In this document: positions 16,977-26,874 of the stretch, piece after piece
Numbering within the stretch: position 1 is the first letter of the stretch
Layout: each line of letters begins with the position of its first letter
DNA from: JAXMAR01 sp046350295
GTDB lineage: Bacteria; Planctomycetota; Planctomycetia; Gemmatales; Gemmataceae
Reading direction: 5' to 3'
DNA: 64,000 nucleotides
Assembly: GCA_046350295.1 (NCBI GenBank)
Contig: JAXMAR010000020.1
Location: 1 to 64,000, forward strand
The notes under the pieces: generated by a model
Databases searched by the model: none
What the model saw: the letters and a program-made list of their open reading frames with translations, nothing else
What the model was told of the DNA's origin: nothing
Translations under genes and position numbers: made by a program

Positions 16977-18401
16977 ATGGCTCCTCACGCGCATTCGCAT
17001 GCCTTCCGTTCCTTCAACGCCCGCACGCGCGAGGGGTTGACGCTGCTGTCGCGCCGCAACATGCTCAAGGCGAGCATTGCGGGACTCGCCGGCCTGACGC
17101 TCCCCGGCCTCCTCCAGGCCCAGGAACGCGGCGCCCCGAGCGGCAAGAGCGTCCTCCTCCTCTGGATGGCGGGCGGCCCCAGCCACATCGACACCTGGGA
17201 CCCCAAGCCGGACCGCCCCTATCAGAATCGCGGCCCGTTTGCGACCATCCCGACGCGCCAGACCGGCGTGCGCGTCTGCGAATACCTGCCGCGCATGGCC
17301 GGCATGCTCGACCGCTTCACCCTCCTCCGCTCCGTCGACGCCAGCCACAGCAATCATGAACCGAACATGGTCTTCCAGACCGGCGCCCGTCAAGCGGCGC
17401 CGCGCATCAACCCGCAGGGCCGCATGTATCCCGCCCTCGGCTCCGTCGTCGCCAAGCATCACGGTCCCAATCACCCCGGCATGCCGCCCTACGTCGCCTT
17501 CATGAAGTCGCGCAGCCATCTCGCCTGGGGCGGTTACCTCGGCCGGCAATATGACCCGTTCATCGCCAACCAGGCATGCCGCTTGCCGATCTACGACCTG
17601 GTCGGCGTCGACACCGGCGCCGTCACGCAAGCCGACCTCTTCTCGATGCCGCTGGGGATCACGCAGGAGCGCATCCACGAACGCCGCGGATTGCTCCGCT
17701 CCTTCGACACGCTACGGGCTGACATCGACAACACCGGCCTGCTGACCTCGATGGATCGCTATGGGCAGCAAGCCGTCGAGATCCTCCTCGGCGCCCGCGC
17801 CCGCGACGCCTTCGACATCAACCGCGAACCCGCCGCCGTCCGCGCCCGGTATGGCGACCATCTCTGGTGTCAGCAGGCGCTGATCGCCCGCCGCCTCATC
17901 GAAGCCGGCGTCTCCTTCCTCACCATCGACCTCAGCTACCACACCGCCTCCGGCACCTGGGACACCCACGGCGACAACATCCCCCCCTACGGCGGCATCT
18001 GGAACGGCCTCCGCCCCCTCCTGCCCCTGTTCGATCACCTCATCACCACCCTCGTCGCCGACCTGGAGCAGCGCGGCCTGCTCGAAAACACCCTTGTCCT
18101 TGCCATGGGGGAGTTCGGCCGCACCCCCCTCATGGGGACGCAGGACAGCACCGACGGCCGCAACCACTGGCCGGTCGTCATGTCGATGGCCGTGGCAGGT
18201 GGCGGCATGCGCCACGGGCAGACGATCGGCGCCACGGAAGCCGACGGCGGGGCGATCAAGGAGCGGCCGGTCACGCCTGCCGATCTGGCTGCGACCATCC
18301 TCCATCACTTCGGCCTGTCGCAAGACCTGACCTACAACGACGCCACGGGTCGCCCGCGCTACGTGATCGAGGGCGGGCGGCCGATCGCGGAGTTGGTCTG
18401 A
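16977..18401 (+). CDS. DUF1501 protein, Tat-exported (paralogue 1)
   Basis: A 474-residue DUF1501 protein. The N-terminus has the twin-arginine signal SRRNMLKASIAGLAGLTLPG (residues about 25-45). Family marks are WMAGGPSHIDTWDPKP near 60, HSNHEPNM near 122, TWDTHGDN near 325, and MGEFGRTPLMG with NHWPVVMS near 375-400. DUF1501 belongs, to my knowledge, with the alkaline-phosphatase/sulfatase-like fold, but no activity is established. In planctomycetes it normally sits next to DUF1549/DUF1553 cytochrome genes; here it does not. The sensor kinase begins 14 bases downstream, perhaps on the same transcript. Confidence 0.92.
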   Translation: MAPHAHSHAFRSFNARTREGLTLLSRRNMLKASIAGLAGLTLPGLLQAQERGAPSGKSVLLLWMAGGPSHIDTWDPKPDRPYQNRGPFATIPTRQTGVRVCEYLPRMAGMLDRFTLLRSVDASHSNHEPNMVFQTGARQAAPRINPQGRMYPALGSVVAKHHGPNHPGMPPYVAFMKSRSHLAWGGYLGRQYDPFIANQACRLPIYDLVGVDTGAVTQADLFSMPLGITQERIHERRGLLRSFDTLRADIDNTGLLTSMDRYGQQAVEILLGARARDAFDINREPAAVRARYGDHLWCQQALIARRLIEAGVSFLTIDLSYHTASGTWDTHGDNIPPYGGIWNGLRPLLPLFDHLITTLVADLEQRGLLENTLVLAMGEFGRTPLMGTQDSTDGRNHWPVVMSMAVAGGGMRHGQTIGATEADGGAIKERPVTPADLAATILHHFGLSQDLTYNDATGRPRYVIEGGRPIAELV

Positions 18402-18415
18402 TAGATCGTGCCATC

Positions 18416-20493
18416 ATGTTCGAATTCTTTTCGCGGCTTTTCGACACCTCCAGTTTCTCCCCGCGCTGGTACTGCGGCAACTGGACCGACGCCCACGGCT
18501 GGCTCCACATCCTGTCCGACCTCGGCGTCTGGTCGGCTTACATCGCCATTCCTTGCGTGCTGGCCGCCTTTGTCGTGCGGCGCCGCGACATCCCGTTTCG
18601 GGGTGTTTTCGTCCTTTTCGTCTTGTTCATCTTCGCCTGCGGCACGACGCACCTGATGGAGGCGCTCATCTTCTGGTGGCCGGCGTATCGTCTCGCCGGG
18701 CTCATCAAGTTCCTGACCGCGGTCGTCTCCTGGGCGACGGTCATTGCCCTGATCCCTGTCGTTCCCAAGGCGCTCGCCATGCGCAGCCCGGAGGAACTGG
18801 AGCGCGAAATCGCCGCACGCGCCGAGGCGGAAGCGAACCTGCGCCGCGCCCACGCCGAGCTCGAGACACAGGTGCGCAACCTCAAGGCGAGTGAAGAGCG
18901 TTTCCGCATCGTGGTCGACGGGGTCAAGGACCACGCTCTCATCTTGCTCGACACGGAGGGGCGCGTCGTCTCCTGGAACAGCGGGGCCGAGCGCATCAAG
19001 CAATACGCCGCGGACGAGATTGTCGGCCGGCATTTTTCCCGGTTCTATCCGGAAGAGGACGTGGCGGCGGGTCTGCCCGCCCGGCAGCTTCATCTGGCTC
19101 AAGCCGAGAGCAAGTGCGAGGTGGAGGGCTGGGCGCGGTGCGCAAGGATGGCTCGCGTTTCTGGGCCAACGTCATCATCACGGCCCTGCACGACGAGAGC
19201 GGCAAGCCGCGCGGCTTCTCCAAGGTCACGCGCGACATCACCGAACGCACCAACGCCGAGGAGAAGGCGCGCCGCCTCTTGCAAGAGGAAGCGGCGCGCC
19301 GCGCCGCCGAGGAGTACACCGAGACCATTCGCCTCCAGGGCGATCAGCTGCGCGAGAGCGATCGTCGCAAGACCACGTTCCTCGCCATCCTTTCCCATGA
19401 GCTGCGCAACCCTCTCGCCCCCATCCGCAACGCCCTGCACCTGCTCCAGCAGGCGGGCGACCGGCCCGAGATCCGTGCGCAGGCGCTCGGTCTCATGGAT
19501 CGGCAGGTGCGGCACATGGTTCGCCTGGTCGATGACCTTCTGGATATCTCCCGCATCTCGAGCGATCGCCTGCAGCTGCGAAAAGACCGCCTCGATATCG
19601 CCGAGGCGATCGATCTTGCCGTGGAAACCAGCTCGCCCGTTATCGAGACGGCGGGACATCGTCTCACCGTGACGCGCGCGGACGGCCCCGTCTGGGTGGA
19701 CGGCGACGGCGCCCGGCTCGCGCAAGTTTTCTCGAACCTGCTCAACAACGCCGCGAGGTACACCCCGCGCGGAGGCAGCATCCGCATCGGCCTGGAGCGA
19801 CACGACGACGCGGCCGTTGTCACCGTGAGCGACAATGGCCTCGGCATTCCCCCCGACATGCTCGGCCGCGTCTTCGACATGTTCAGCAACGTGAGCACTG
19901 CCCTGGAACGGACGCAGGGCGGGCTGGGGATCGGCCTATCCCTGGTGCGGCGCCTGGTCGAGATGCACGGCGGCAGCGTCGAGGCCCGCAGCGCCGGATT
20001 GGGGCGGGGCGCGGAGTTCGTCGTCCGACTTCCGGTCACGCCGGCTCCGCAGGCTCGACCCGGCTCTCCCCCGGCTCCGTTGCGCCAACCCCCGCCGGCC
20101 CAGCCTATGGGACGACGCATTCTGGTCGTCGACGACAATCACGATGCGGCACAAACGCTCGCCCTTCTACTCAAGAGCGTCGGCGCCGAAGTGCGGATGG
20201 CCTACGACGGCATGGAAGCCCTCGCCGCGGCGGCCGCGTTTCAGCCCGAGGTCGTTCTCCTGGACATCGGCCTGCCCAAGCTGAATGGGTATGAGGTGGC
20301 TCGCCAGTTGCGCGCGCAACCCTGGGCCGGCGACACCGTGATCATCGCGACAACGGGTTGGGGCCAGGAAGACGACCGGCGCAAGGCGCTGGAGGCGGGC
20401 TTCGATAGCCATCTGGTCAAGCCGGTCAACTTCAAGGTGATCGAGGAGATCGTGGTCGATCCACGCCGGGTCCGTCCTGCCGTCCGTGCATGA
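18416..20493 (+). pseudogene. Hybrid histidine kinase with ethylene-receptor-like sensor, frameshifted
   Basis: Two overlapping frames make one protein of about 690 residues. The first frame (from ATG 18416) has three membrane helices with ILSDLGVWSAYIAIP and ACGTTHLMEAL, matching the plant ETR1 ethylene-binding domain pattern (Asp in SD, Cys and His in CGxTHL). A PAS domain follows. The frame is lost near 19133 in GGGCTGGGCGCGGTGCGC; the other frame resumes at VRKDGSRFWANVIITAL and continues through HisKA (ILSHELRNPL), HATPase (FSNLLNNAARY, DNGLGIPPD, GGLGIGLSLV) and a receiver (ILVVDDN, LLDIGLP, LVKPV). Dropping two bases (a GC in GCGCG) restores one frame. The GTG at 19114 could start a soluble kinase if the shift is real. 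It may equally be a sequencing error. Confidence 0.8.
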
Positions 20494-20544
20494 CGCCCGG
20501 CAGAGCGGGTGGACAGCTTGGCGCCTCTGCTCGATAATTGACGC

Positions 20545-22644
20545 ATGCCCCGCCACGGTTTCCTACGCGCCGCCGCCGCCGTCCCCCGTCTTCGGGTCGC
20601 CGATTGTCGTTTCAACGCCGAGCAGACCATCGCGTCGCTCGAAGGGGCGGCCGACGCGGACGTCGACTTCATCGTCTTCCCGGAACTCGGTCTATCCGGG
20701 TACACCTGCGGCGACCTTTTTCACCAGGTCGCCCTGCAGCAAGATGCCATCGCCGCGCTCGCCGCGATCCTCAAGGCGAGCGAACGCTTCCCGGGCCTGG
20801 CGGTCGTCGGTCTGCCGTTCGTCGTCGATCAACGCCTCTTCAACGTGGCGGCCGCGGTTCAGAGCGGCAAGCTGCTGGCGCTCGTGCCCAAGAGTTACCT
20901 GCCCAATTACAAGGAGTTCTACGAGGATCGCTGGTTCGCCCCAGGGACAGAAGCGCGCAGCCAGATCGTCTCGCTCCTCGGTCAGGAGGTCCCCTTCGGC
21001 ACGGACATCCTGCTCGACGCCAACGTCTCTTTTCCTGGCTTAGCCGTCGGCATCGAGATCTGCGAGGACCTTTGGGTCCCCATCCCGCCGTCGACGCGCC
21101 AGGCGCTTGCCGGCGCCACGCTCCTGTGTAACCTCTCGGCGAGCAACGAGATCATCGGCAAAGCGTCTTATCGGCGGCAGATGATCGGCGACATCTCGGG
21201 CCGCTGCATCGCCGGCTATGTCTACACGTCCTCCGGCGTCGACGAATCGACGACCGACCTCGTCTTCGGCGGCCACGCCATGATCGCTGAGAACGGCAGC
21301 GTTGTCGCGGAGACGCAGTTGTTCCAGCGCGACGGCCAGATGATCGTGGCCGACCTCGACATCGAGCGCCTTGTCAACGACCGGCAAAAGATCACCAGCT
21401 TCTTCCGCCCCGGAGCGACGGATGCCTGGCGCCGCATTCCATTTTCCGTTCCGGAACCGCCCGCCCCGCGCATCTTGCGGCGCCGCGTCGAGGCGCACCC
21501 GTTCGTGCCGAGCGGACAGACTCAACTCGCCGAGCGCTGCCAGGACATCTTCCACACCCAGGTCGCCGGCCTGGCCAAGCGGCTGGAGCACATCGGCAGG
21601 CCTACTGTCACGCTCGGCGTCTCCGGCGGTCTCGATTCCACGCTCGCCCTGCTCGTCACCTGCAAGACGCTCGACCTGCTTTCCTTGCCGCGCAGTCATC
21701 TCACCGCCCTCACCATGCCCGGCTTCGGCACGACCGACCGCACCCGCGGCAACGCCCTGGCGTTGATGCGACTCCTCCAGGTCAATAGCCGCGAAATCGA
21801 CATCCGCTCCCTCTGTCTGGAGGAGATGCGCGCCCTCGGGCATCGACCGTTCGGCATCGACCTCGAAGGGTTGGACGCCGAGGCGCTGGCGCAGCGCCTC
21901 GGCCATGTTCCGGCCGAACGGCGCCAGGACCTCGTTTTCGAGAACGTCCAGGCCCGAATGCGGACCAGCCTGCTCATGAACCGCGGTTTCGTCATCGGTA
22001 CCGGCGACATCTCCGAGTTGGCGCTCGGCTGGTGCACGTACAACGGCGACCACATGAGCATGTACAATCCGAACGTCAGCATTCCCAAGACGCTCGTCAA
22101 GTTCCTGGTGCGCTGGGCGGCGGAGAACGAGTTCGACGGCGAGGTGCGGCGCACGCTGCTCGACATCGTCGAGACGCGCATCTCCCCCGAATTGCTCCCC
22201 ATCGGCGTCGACGGCAAGATGATGCAAGAAACCGAGGGCGTGATCGGGCCCTACGAACTGCTCGACTTCTTCCTATTCCACTTCCTGCGCTACGGGGCCC
22301 CGCCGGAGAAGATCCTCTATCTCGCCGGACACGCGACGTTCGACCAGTCCTATTCCAGCGAGCAAATCGCCGGCTGGCTCCGCGTCTTCCTGAAACGGTT
22401 CTTCGCCAACCAGTTCAAGCGCTCCTGCTTGCCGGACGGCCCCAAAGTGGGCTCCATCAGTCTTTCGCCGCGCGGCGATTGGCGCATGCCGTCGGATGCG
22501 GCGGCGCGAGCGTGGCTGGAGAGAGTTACAGGCGCCCCGGCGCAGGTCGATGGGGATATCGGTCGGGAAGTCGGCGCGCGGCCGCCAAGCGAGAAGAAAG
22601 GGCCGGCACGGGGAAAAACGCGAAGAATGCCATCGTCGGAGTAG
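20545..22644 (+). CDS. nadE: Glutamine-dependent NAD+ synthase NadE
   Basis: Makes NAD+ from deamido-NAD+ with ATP, taking ammonia from glutamine. The 699-residue protein is the long, two-domain form. The N-terminal carbon-nitrogen hydrolase domain shows the catalytic triad: Glu47 in FPELGLSGYTCG, Lys116 in PKSYLPNYKEFYEDRWF and Cys173 in GIEICEDLWVP. The C-terminal synthetase has the PP-loop GVSGGLDST at about 358-366, then TMPGFGTTDRT, GTGDISELALGW and PNVSIPKTLV. The last 35 residues are a basic, low-complexity tail. It begins 52 bases after the kinase and ends just before a convergent BFN gene. Confidence 0.96.
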   Translation: MPRHGFLRAAAAVPRLRVADCRFNAEQTIASLEGAADADVDFIVFPELGLSGYTCGDLFHQVALQQDAIAALAAILKASERFPGLAVVGLPFVVDQRLFNVAAAVQSGKLLALVPKSYLPNYKEFYEDRWFAPGTEARSQIVSLLGQEVPFGTDILLDANVSFPGLAVGIEICEDLWVPIPPSTRQALAGATLLCNLSASNEIIGKASYRRQMIGDISGRCIAGYVYTSSGVDESTTDLVFGGHAMIAENGSVVAETQLFQRDGQMIVADLDIERLVNDRQKITSFFRPGATDAWRRIPFSVPEPPAPRILRRRVEAHPFVPSGQTQLAERCQDIFHTQVAGLAKRLEHIGRPTVTLGVSGGLDSTLALLVTCKTLDLLSLPRSHLTALTMPGFGTTDRTRGNALALMRLLQVNSREIDIRSLCLEEMRALGHRPFGIDLEGLDAEALAQRLGHVPAERRQDLVFENVQARMRTSLLMNRGFVIGTGDISELALGWCTYNGDHMSMYNPNVSIPKTLVKFLVRWAAENEFDGEVRRTLLDIVETRISPELLPIGVDGKMMQETEGVIGPYELLDFFLFHFLRYGAPPEKILYLAGHATFDQSYSSEQIAGWLRVFLKRFFANQFKRSCLPDGPKVGSISLSPRGDWRMPSDAAARAWLERVTGAPAQVDGDIGREVGARPPSEKKGPARGKTRRMPSSE

Positions 22645-22656
22645 GCGGCGTCGGAA

Positions 22657-23058
22657 TCACATCTCCCCCAGCGCCTCGGTCAGGACGTCCTCCGCCACGT
22701 AGATCGGCACATGCGCCGTCACCGCGACGGCGATGGCGTCGCTCGGACGGCAGTCGATGTCGATCAGCTCACCTTCCTTGCGGATGCGCAGCTTCGCGAA
22801 GTAGGTGTGCTCGCGCAGGTCGCTGATGTAGATGTCCTGCAACTCGCCACCGAGTTGCTCGATGATGTTGGTGATCAGGTCGTGGGTGAGCGGCCGGGGA
22901 GACTGGATGCCCTTGACGCGGCGGTCGATGCTGGTGGCCTCGAAGATGCCGATGACGATGGGGAAGCTGCGTTCGCCGTCGACCTCGCGGAGCATGATCA
23001 CCTGCTGTTCATGCACCTCGTTGATCACGATGCGCTTCAGCTCCATTTGCACGGGCAC
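22657..23058 (-). CDS. Bifunctional nuclease family protein (DUF151/BFN)
   Basis: A 133-residue protein of the bifunctional nuclease / DUF151 family. Typical blocks are VMLREVDGERSFPIVIGIFEA near the N-terminus, RPLTHDLITNIIEQLGG in the centre and IDCRPSDAIAVAVTAHVPIYVAEDVL near the end. Family members are reported as nucleases in plants and appear as single-domain proteins or regulators in bacteria; the bacterial role is poorly defined. It is convergent with nadE, with 12 bases between the stops. Confidence 0.9.
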   Translation of the reverse strand: MPVQMELKRIVINEVHEQQVIMLREVDGERSFPIVIGIFEATSIDRRVKGIQSPRPLTHDLITNIIEQLGGELQDIYISDLREHTYFAKLRIRKEGELIDIDCRPSDAIAVAVTAHVPIYVAEDVLTEALGEM

Positions 23059-23424
23059 GAGCAGCCTCTCTTTCCGCGGTCCGATTGTGCCGTCTTTGCC
23101 GGTTGCGCCGCCGCGCCCTCGCGGGTCGCTGAGCCGGCGCCTCCCCGATTGAGATTATAATTTCTCGCCGGAAAGTTGGGAAGGACGCCCGTTTGCGCCA
23201 CGCTTTTTCCAGCGCGTGCCGTGATTCGCAGACGCGCCTTGCGACTCCTACATTTTCCACCCGGACGTTTGCCTAGGCTCCCGCGGCGCCCTATAGTTGC
23301 GTGCTCGTTTTGTCCGGCGGCGCCGCGCCCTCTTGTCCCCACGGGGCCGCGGCGGAAACGTCTTCCCCCCGGGGCCAAACGAATTGCAGCAACACTTCCC
23401 TTTGCTATATGATGAAGGCGAACC
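23059..23424. other. Divergent intergenic region
   Basis: About 365 bases between the divergent BFN and PP2C genes. It should carry both promoters. GCTATATGATGAAGG near 23403 contains TATATGAT, an AT-rich -10 candidate for the PP2C gene, and GATTATAATTTC (on the minus reading GAAATTATAATC) near 23152 gives TATAAT for the BFN gene. No hairpin or RNA was recognised. Confidence 0.4.
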
Positions 23425-24225
23425 ATGTCCCAACTCGTGATGAGTCGGTCCCACGCGCGTGAGGGCGCCGCCATGGCCTTGTCCCTGAACATCGGCAAGC
23501 ACACCGACCTCGGCAACTACCGGGAGAACAACGAGGACTCCATCGACGTCAAGGTTCTCCCCGACATGACCGCGTGCATCGTCGCCGACGGCATGGGGGG
23601 CCAGGCCGCGGGCGAGATCGCCAGCAAACGCGCCGTCGAAGTTGTGCCGCGCGAATTGCGCAAGAACTTGACCGCGGCGGCCGGCTCCGAGCAGGCGAGC
23701 GCCATCATTCGCAAGGCGGTCGTGCAGGCCAATGAAGAGATCCTGGCGATGGGCGCCCTCGACCGGGACTACAAGAACATGGGCACCACCATCGTCATGG
23801 CCCTGTGGCGCAAGGGCAACGAGCTCTATCTTTCCAACCTCGGAGACAGCCGGGCCTACCTGATCCGCGGCGGCGCCATCGAGCAACTGACGGTCGACCA
23901 CTCGCTGGCCCAGGCCCTCGTGGAAAACAAGACCATCTCCCCGGCCGAGGCCAAGGAACATCGCTTCCGCAACGTGCTCTGGAAATACCTCGGCAGCAAG
24001 GAGGTCGGTGAAGGCCCGGACGTCAAGATCATCGCGCTGGAGCCCGGCGATCGCTTCCTCCTCTGCACCGACGGCCTGACTGGGCCCGTGCCCGATCATC
24101 AGCTCCTCGAGTTTGTCGAGCAGACCGCGGACGTGCAGCAGTGCGCCGAAGGCCTGGTCAAGCTCGCCCTCGACCAGGGCTCGCGCGACAACGTCTCCTG
24201 CATCGTCATCGAAGTCGTCGGTTAG
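23425..24225 (+). CDS. PP2C-family Ser/Thr phosphatase (Stp1-like)
   Basis: Metal-dependent protein phosphatase that removes phosphate from Ser/Thr, probably balancing the kinases of this organism. It has 266 residues from ATG 23425; ATG 23473 (MALSLNIGKHTDLG) gives 250 residues and fits the family start better. Motifs are GNYRENNEDS, VADGMGGQAAGEIAS, YLSNLGDSRAYLI, LTVDHSLAQ, LLCTDGLTGPVPD and DNVSCIVIE, which contain the Asp metal ligands. There is no membrane segment. No kinase is adjacent. A strong hairpin terminator follows 13 bases after the stop. Confidence 0.93.
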   Translation: MSQLVMSRSHAREGAAMALSLNIGKHTDLGNYRENNEDSIDVKVLPDMTACIVADGMGGQAAGEIASKRAVEVVPRELRKNLTAAAGSEQASAIIRKAVVQANEEILAMGALDRDYKNMGTTIVMALWRKGNELYLSNLGDSRAYLIRGGAIEQLTVDHSLAQALVENKTISPAEAKEHRFRNVLWKYLGSKEVGEGPDVKIIALEPGDRFLLCTDGLTGPVPDHQLLEFVEQTADVQQCAEGLVKLALDQGSRDNVSCIVIEVVG

Positions 24226-24237
24226 CCGGCGCCTCAG

Positions 24238-24291
24238 AGCCAAAAACGCGAGCGACGGTCCGGATCGGGACCGTCGCTCGCGTTTTTGGCT
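24238..24291. terminator. Bidirectional hairpin terminator between convergent genes
   Basis: Perfect 24-base arms (24238-24261 and 24268-24291) with a 6-base loop. The outer arms carry AAAAA on one side and TTTTT on the other, so the fold works as an intrinsic terminator in both directions. It lies between the PP2C stop and the HAD gene stop. The core AGCGACGG / CCGTCGCT is shared with the hairpins at 32662 and 34264. Confidence 0.85.
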
Positions 24292-24304
24292 TTGAGTCGT
24301 GGAC

Positions 24305-24958
24305 TCAAAGATCTAACTCGATCAGATCGCCGATCGTATCCACCTCGATGTCGGCCTTGGGGTATTGCCGCCGGACCGTCGGGTCGGTTGCGTAGTGCCC
24401 TTGCTTCGGCCAAACCGTCGTCAGCCGGTCCCCCCACGCCTTTTTCATCGCCGTTAGGATGCGCAGCTTGTCGTCGATCATCACATAGCGCTTTGCCGGA
24501 TAGCGGGCCGCAACGTCGTCGAGCTCCTGCTCCTTGTGAATGTAGACGAGCACCTGCCCCGCGAACGCCTCGTAGAGCCCGGAGCGGTGAATCTTGCGCG
24601 GCTGGAAAACGACGTCGCCGTCGGAGAGGATGACGTTGCGCCCGCGCCCGGCGAAATGTCGGACGACGTCGAGCGATCGCGGATAGAGACGGTCGCGGAA
24701 GGGGTAATCGATCAAATAGCCGGAGACTTCGAGCAAATGAGGATCGCGCGGGTTCTCGACGCGATAGCGCTGCAACGCTCCGAGGTAATCCGCGTAACCG
24801 AGCTGGGCGCGCAGCTCCTCGAACAGCACCCAGTAGCGCTCCTGCCGCTCGGCGCCGAACGCCTCCGTGAGATGCTGGCGTAGGTCGACGGCGACGCGGT
24901 CGTTGTCGAGCAGCGTATTGTCGACGTCGAAGAGGAAGACGGTATCGGCGGTTTGCAT
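24305..24958 (-). CDS. HAD-superfamily hydrolase
   Basis: A 217-residue haloacid-dehalogenase-type phosphatase. Motif I is FDVDNTLLD (residues about 9-17), motif II is probably ILSDGD near 110, the lysine motif III region is HRSGLYEAF/HKEQELDD, and motif IV is YVMIDDK near 155. A helical cap lies between motifs I and II. The substrate is unknown. Its start is 3 bases from the stop of the upstream amino-acid permease, so the two are co-transcribed. The end is protected by the hairpin at 24238. Confidence 0.88.
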   Translation of the reverse strand: MQTADTVFLFDVDNTLLDNDRVAVDLRQHLTEAFGAERQERYWVLFEELRAQLGYADYLGALQRYRVENPRDPHLLEVSGYLIDYPFRDRLYPRSLDVVRHFAGRGRNVILSDGDVVFQPRKIHRSGLYEAFAGQVLVYIHKEQELDDVAARYPAKRYVMIDDKLRILTAMKKAWGDRLTTVWPKQGHYATDPTVRRQYPKADIEVDTIGDLIELDL

Positions 24959-24961
24959 AGG

Positions 24962-26773
24962 TCACAGCATCCCGCGCCGCAGCGCGCTGTAGCGATAGCC
25001 GAAGGCGAAATAGATCAGCAGGCCGACCAGCAGCCAGATGAGGAGGCGGGCCCAGGTCAGGATAGGCAGAAAGAGCATCAAGATGAGATTGACGAGGATA
25101 CCGGCGGGGGCGACGAAATGGATGAAGGGGCAGCGGAAGGGACGCGGGGCGTCGGGCCGCTTGAAACGCAGCATCCAGACGGCGGAGCAGACGACGATGA
25201 AGGCGAAAAGGGTGCCGATGTTGACCATGCCGAGTAGTTCCTCCTCGGGCACGAATGCGGCGATGACGGCGGTGACCGCGCCGGTGACAATGGTCGACAT
25301 GTGGGGCGTGCGGAAACGCTCGTGGACGACGCCGAAGATCGAGTGAGGCAAGAGGCCGTCGCGCGCCATGGCGAGGAAGATGCGGGCCTGGCTCAGGTAG
25401 GTGATGAGCAGAACGCTGGTCATGCCGGCGAGCGCGCCGACGGCGATGAGGCCGGAGCAGAGATTCAGCGCCCAACTCTGCGTACGATCCGCTTCCTGAC
25501 TGAAGGCGACGGCGATGGCCGCCTCCGAGTCGATGTCGGGATAGGGGACCATGCCGGTGATGACCGCGGCGACGCCCATGTAAAGGACCGAACAGATGAC
25601 CAGGGAGGCGATGATGCCGAACGGCACGTCGCGCTGCGGACGAATGGCTTCTTCGGAGTGTGTCGAAATCGAATCGAAGCCGAGGAAGGCAAAGAACACG
25701 ATGGAGGCGCCCAGCATGACGCCGGAGAGGCCGTACGGGAAGAACGGGCTGCGGACATCGGCGTCGATCTGACGCAGTTTGTCGGTGACGCCCATGTAGG
25801 CGAAAAGGCCCCAGTTCTTGACATCTTGTTCGCCCAGGCCATCATGGGCTTTCTTCAAGACCGCGCGTGCCTGCTTTTCTTCCGCAGGCGTCGTCGGCAG
25901 GTCGGCGCCGTATTTCTCCCGGTAGCGTGCCAGGTCGTTCTCCGTGCCGTATTCCTTCGCCTTTTCGATCTTGAAGAGAGCGAGCGCTTCCTGCTTCAGG
26001 GTCTTGATGCGTTCGTTTTCTCCCTTTGCCGGCAGGTCGCCGCGCTTCACTTCGTCCGCCGCGACCTCCACCGCCGCCTCCTGGAGCAAGTGTTCCTCGG
26101 GCCATTTGCGTTCCCAGGGCTCGATGGTTGTCCAGAGGAAGGGGCGGACGAGGCCGGCGCCAAGACCGATGACGAAGAGGACGGCGCCGAGCTTGACGAG
26201 AACGAGGAGCGTGTTGGAGTAAGCGCTCTCGCGGATGCCGAGGACGAGGATCGTGGTGATGAGGGCGAGAATCAGCATCGCCGGCAGATTGAGCCAGGCG
26301 CCCGGCTTCGAGAACGGATCGGACGACAGGAACTCGGGAATCTGAAAGCCGAAAAACTTGTCGAGCGCGGTATTGAAGTAACCGGTCCACTCCGACGCGA
26401 CGGTCGAGCCGCTCACGGCGTATTCGAGAACGAGGTCCCAGCCGATGATCCAGGCGAACAACTCGCCGAGGGTCGCGTACGCGTAGGTGTAAGCGCTACC
26501 CGCGACCGGCGCGAGTGAGGCGAACTCGGCATAGCAGAAGGCGGCGAAGGCGCAGGCGATGCCGGCGATCAGGAAGGAGACGAGGACGGCCGGTCCGGCA
26601 GTGTTGGCGGCGACCGAGCCGGTGACCACAAAAATGCCCGCCCCGATGATAGCGCCGATCCCCAGGGACGTCAGGCTGATCGGCCCCAGGATGCGGCGCA
26701 GGCGGTTTTCCCCCTCCGCCTCCGACTTGAGCAATTCGAGCGACTTGGTGGCGAAGAGGCTCTTCCAGATCAT
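24962..26773 (-). CDS. APC-family amino-acid permease with large hydrophilic insertion
   Basis: A 603-residue secondary transporter of the APC family, close to the cationic amino-acid transporter group. The N-terminus has LTSLGIGAIIGAGIFVVTG, the unwound TM1 substrate site. Later come FASLAPVAGSAYTYAYATLGE, FFAFLGFDSISTHSEE and TYLSQARIFLAMARDG. About 12-14 helices are visible. Between about residues 218 and 340, where relatives have a short loop, is a highly charged segment rich in Glu and Lys (KGENERIKTLKQEALALFKI and more). It is followed by the HAD gene. The transported substrate is not evident. Confidence 0.88.
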   Translation of the reverse strand: MIWKSLFATKSLELLKSEAEGENRLRRILGPISLTSLGIGAIIGAGIFVVTGSVAANTAGPAVLVSFLIAGIACAFAAFCYAEFASLAPVAGSAYTYAYATLGELFAWIIGWDLVLEYAVSGSTVASEWTGYFNTALDKFFGFQIPEFLSSDPFSKPGAWLNLPAMLILALITTILVLGIRESAYSNTLLVLVKLGAVLFVIGLGAGLVRPFLWTTIEPWERKWPEEHLLQEAAVEVAADEVKRGDLPAKGENERIKTLKQEALALFKIEKAKEYGTENDLARYREKYGADLPTTPAEEKQARAVLKKAHDGLGEQDVKNWGLFAYMGVTDKLRQIDADVRSPFFPYGLSGVMLGASIVFFAFLGFDSISTHSEEAIRPQRDVPFGIIASLVICSVLYMGVAAVITGMVPYPDIDSEAAIAVAFSQEADRTQSWALNLCSGLIAVGALAGMTSVLLITYLSQARIFLAMARDGLLPHSIFGVVHERFRTPHMSTIVTGAVTAVIAAFVPEEELLGMVNIGTLFAFIVVCSAVWMLRFKRPDAPRPFRCPFIHFVAPAGILVNLILMLFLPILTWARLLIWLLVGLLIYFAFGYRYSALRRGML

Positions 26774-26874
26774 GAGGGCTTCCTTCGCGGCAGATTGACG
26801 TCCGTTTCGTTGCCCTCATCCTAGGGGGCGTGCGGAATTCGGCAGCAGGTTCGCCGAACCGGCGCGTCCACGGA

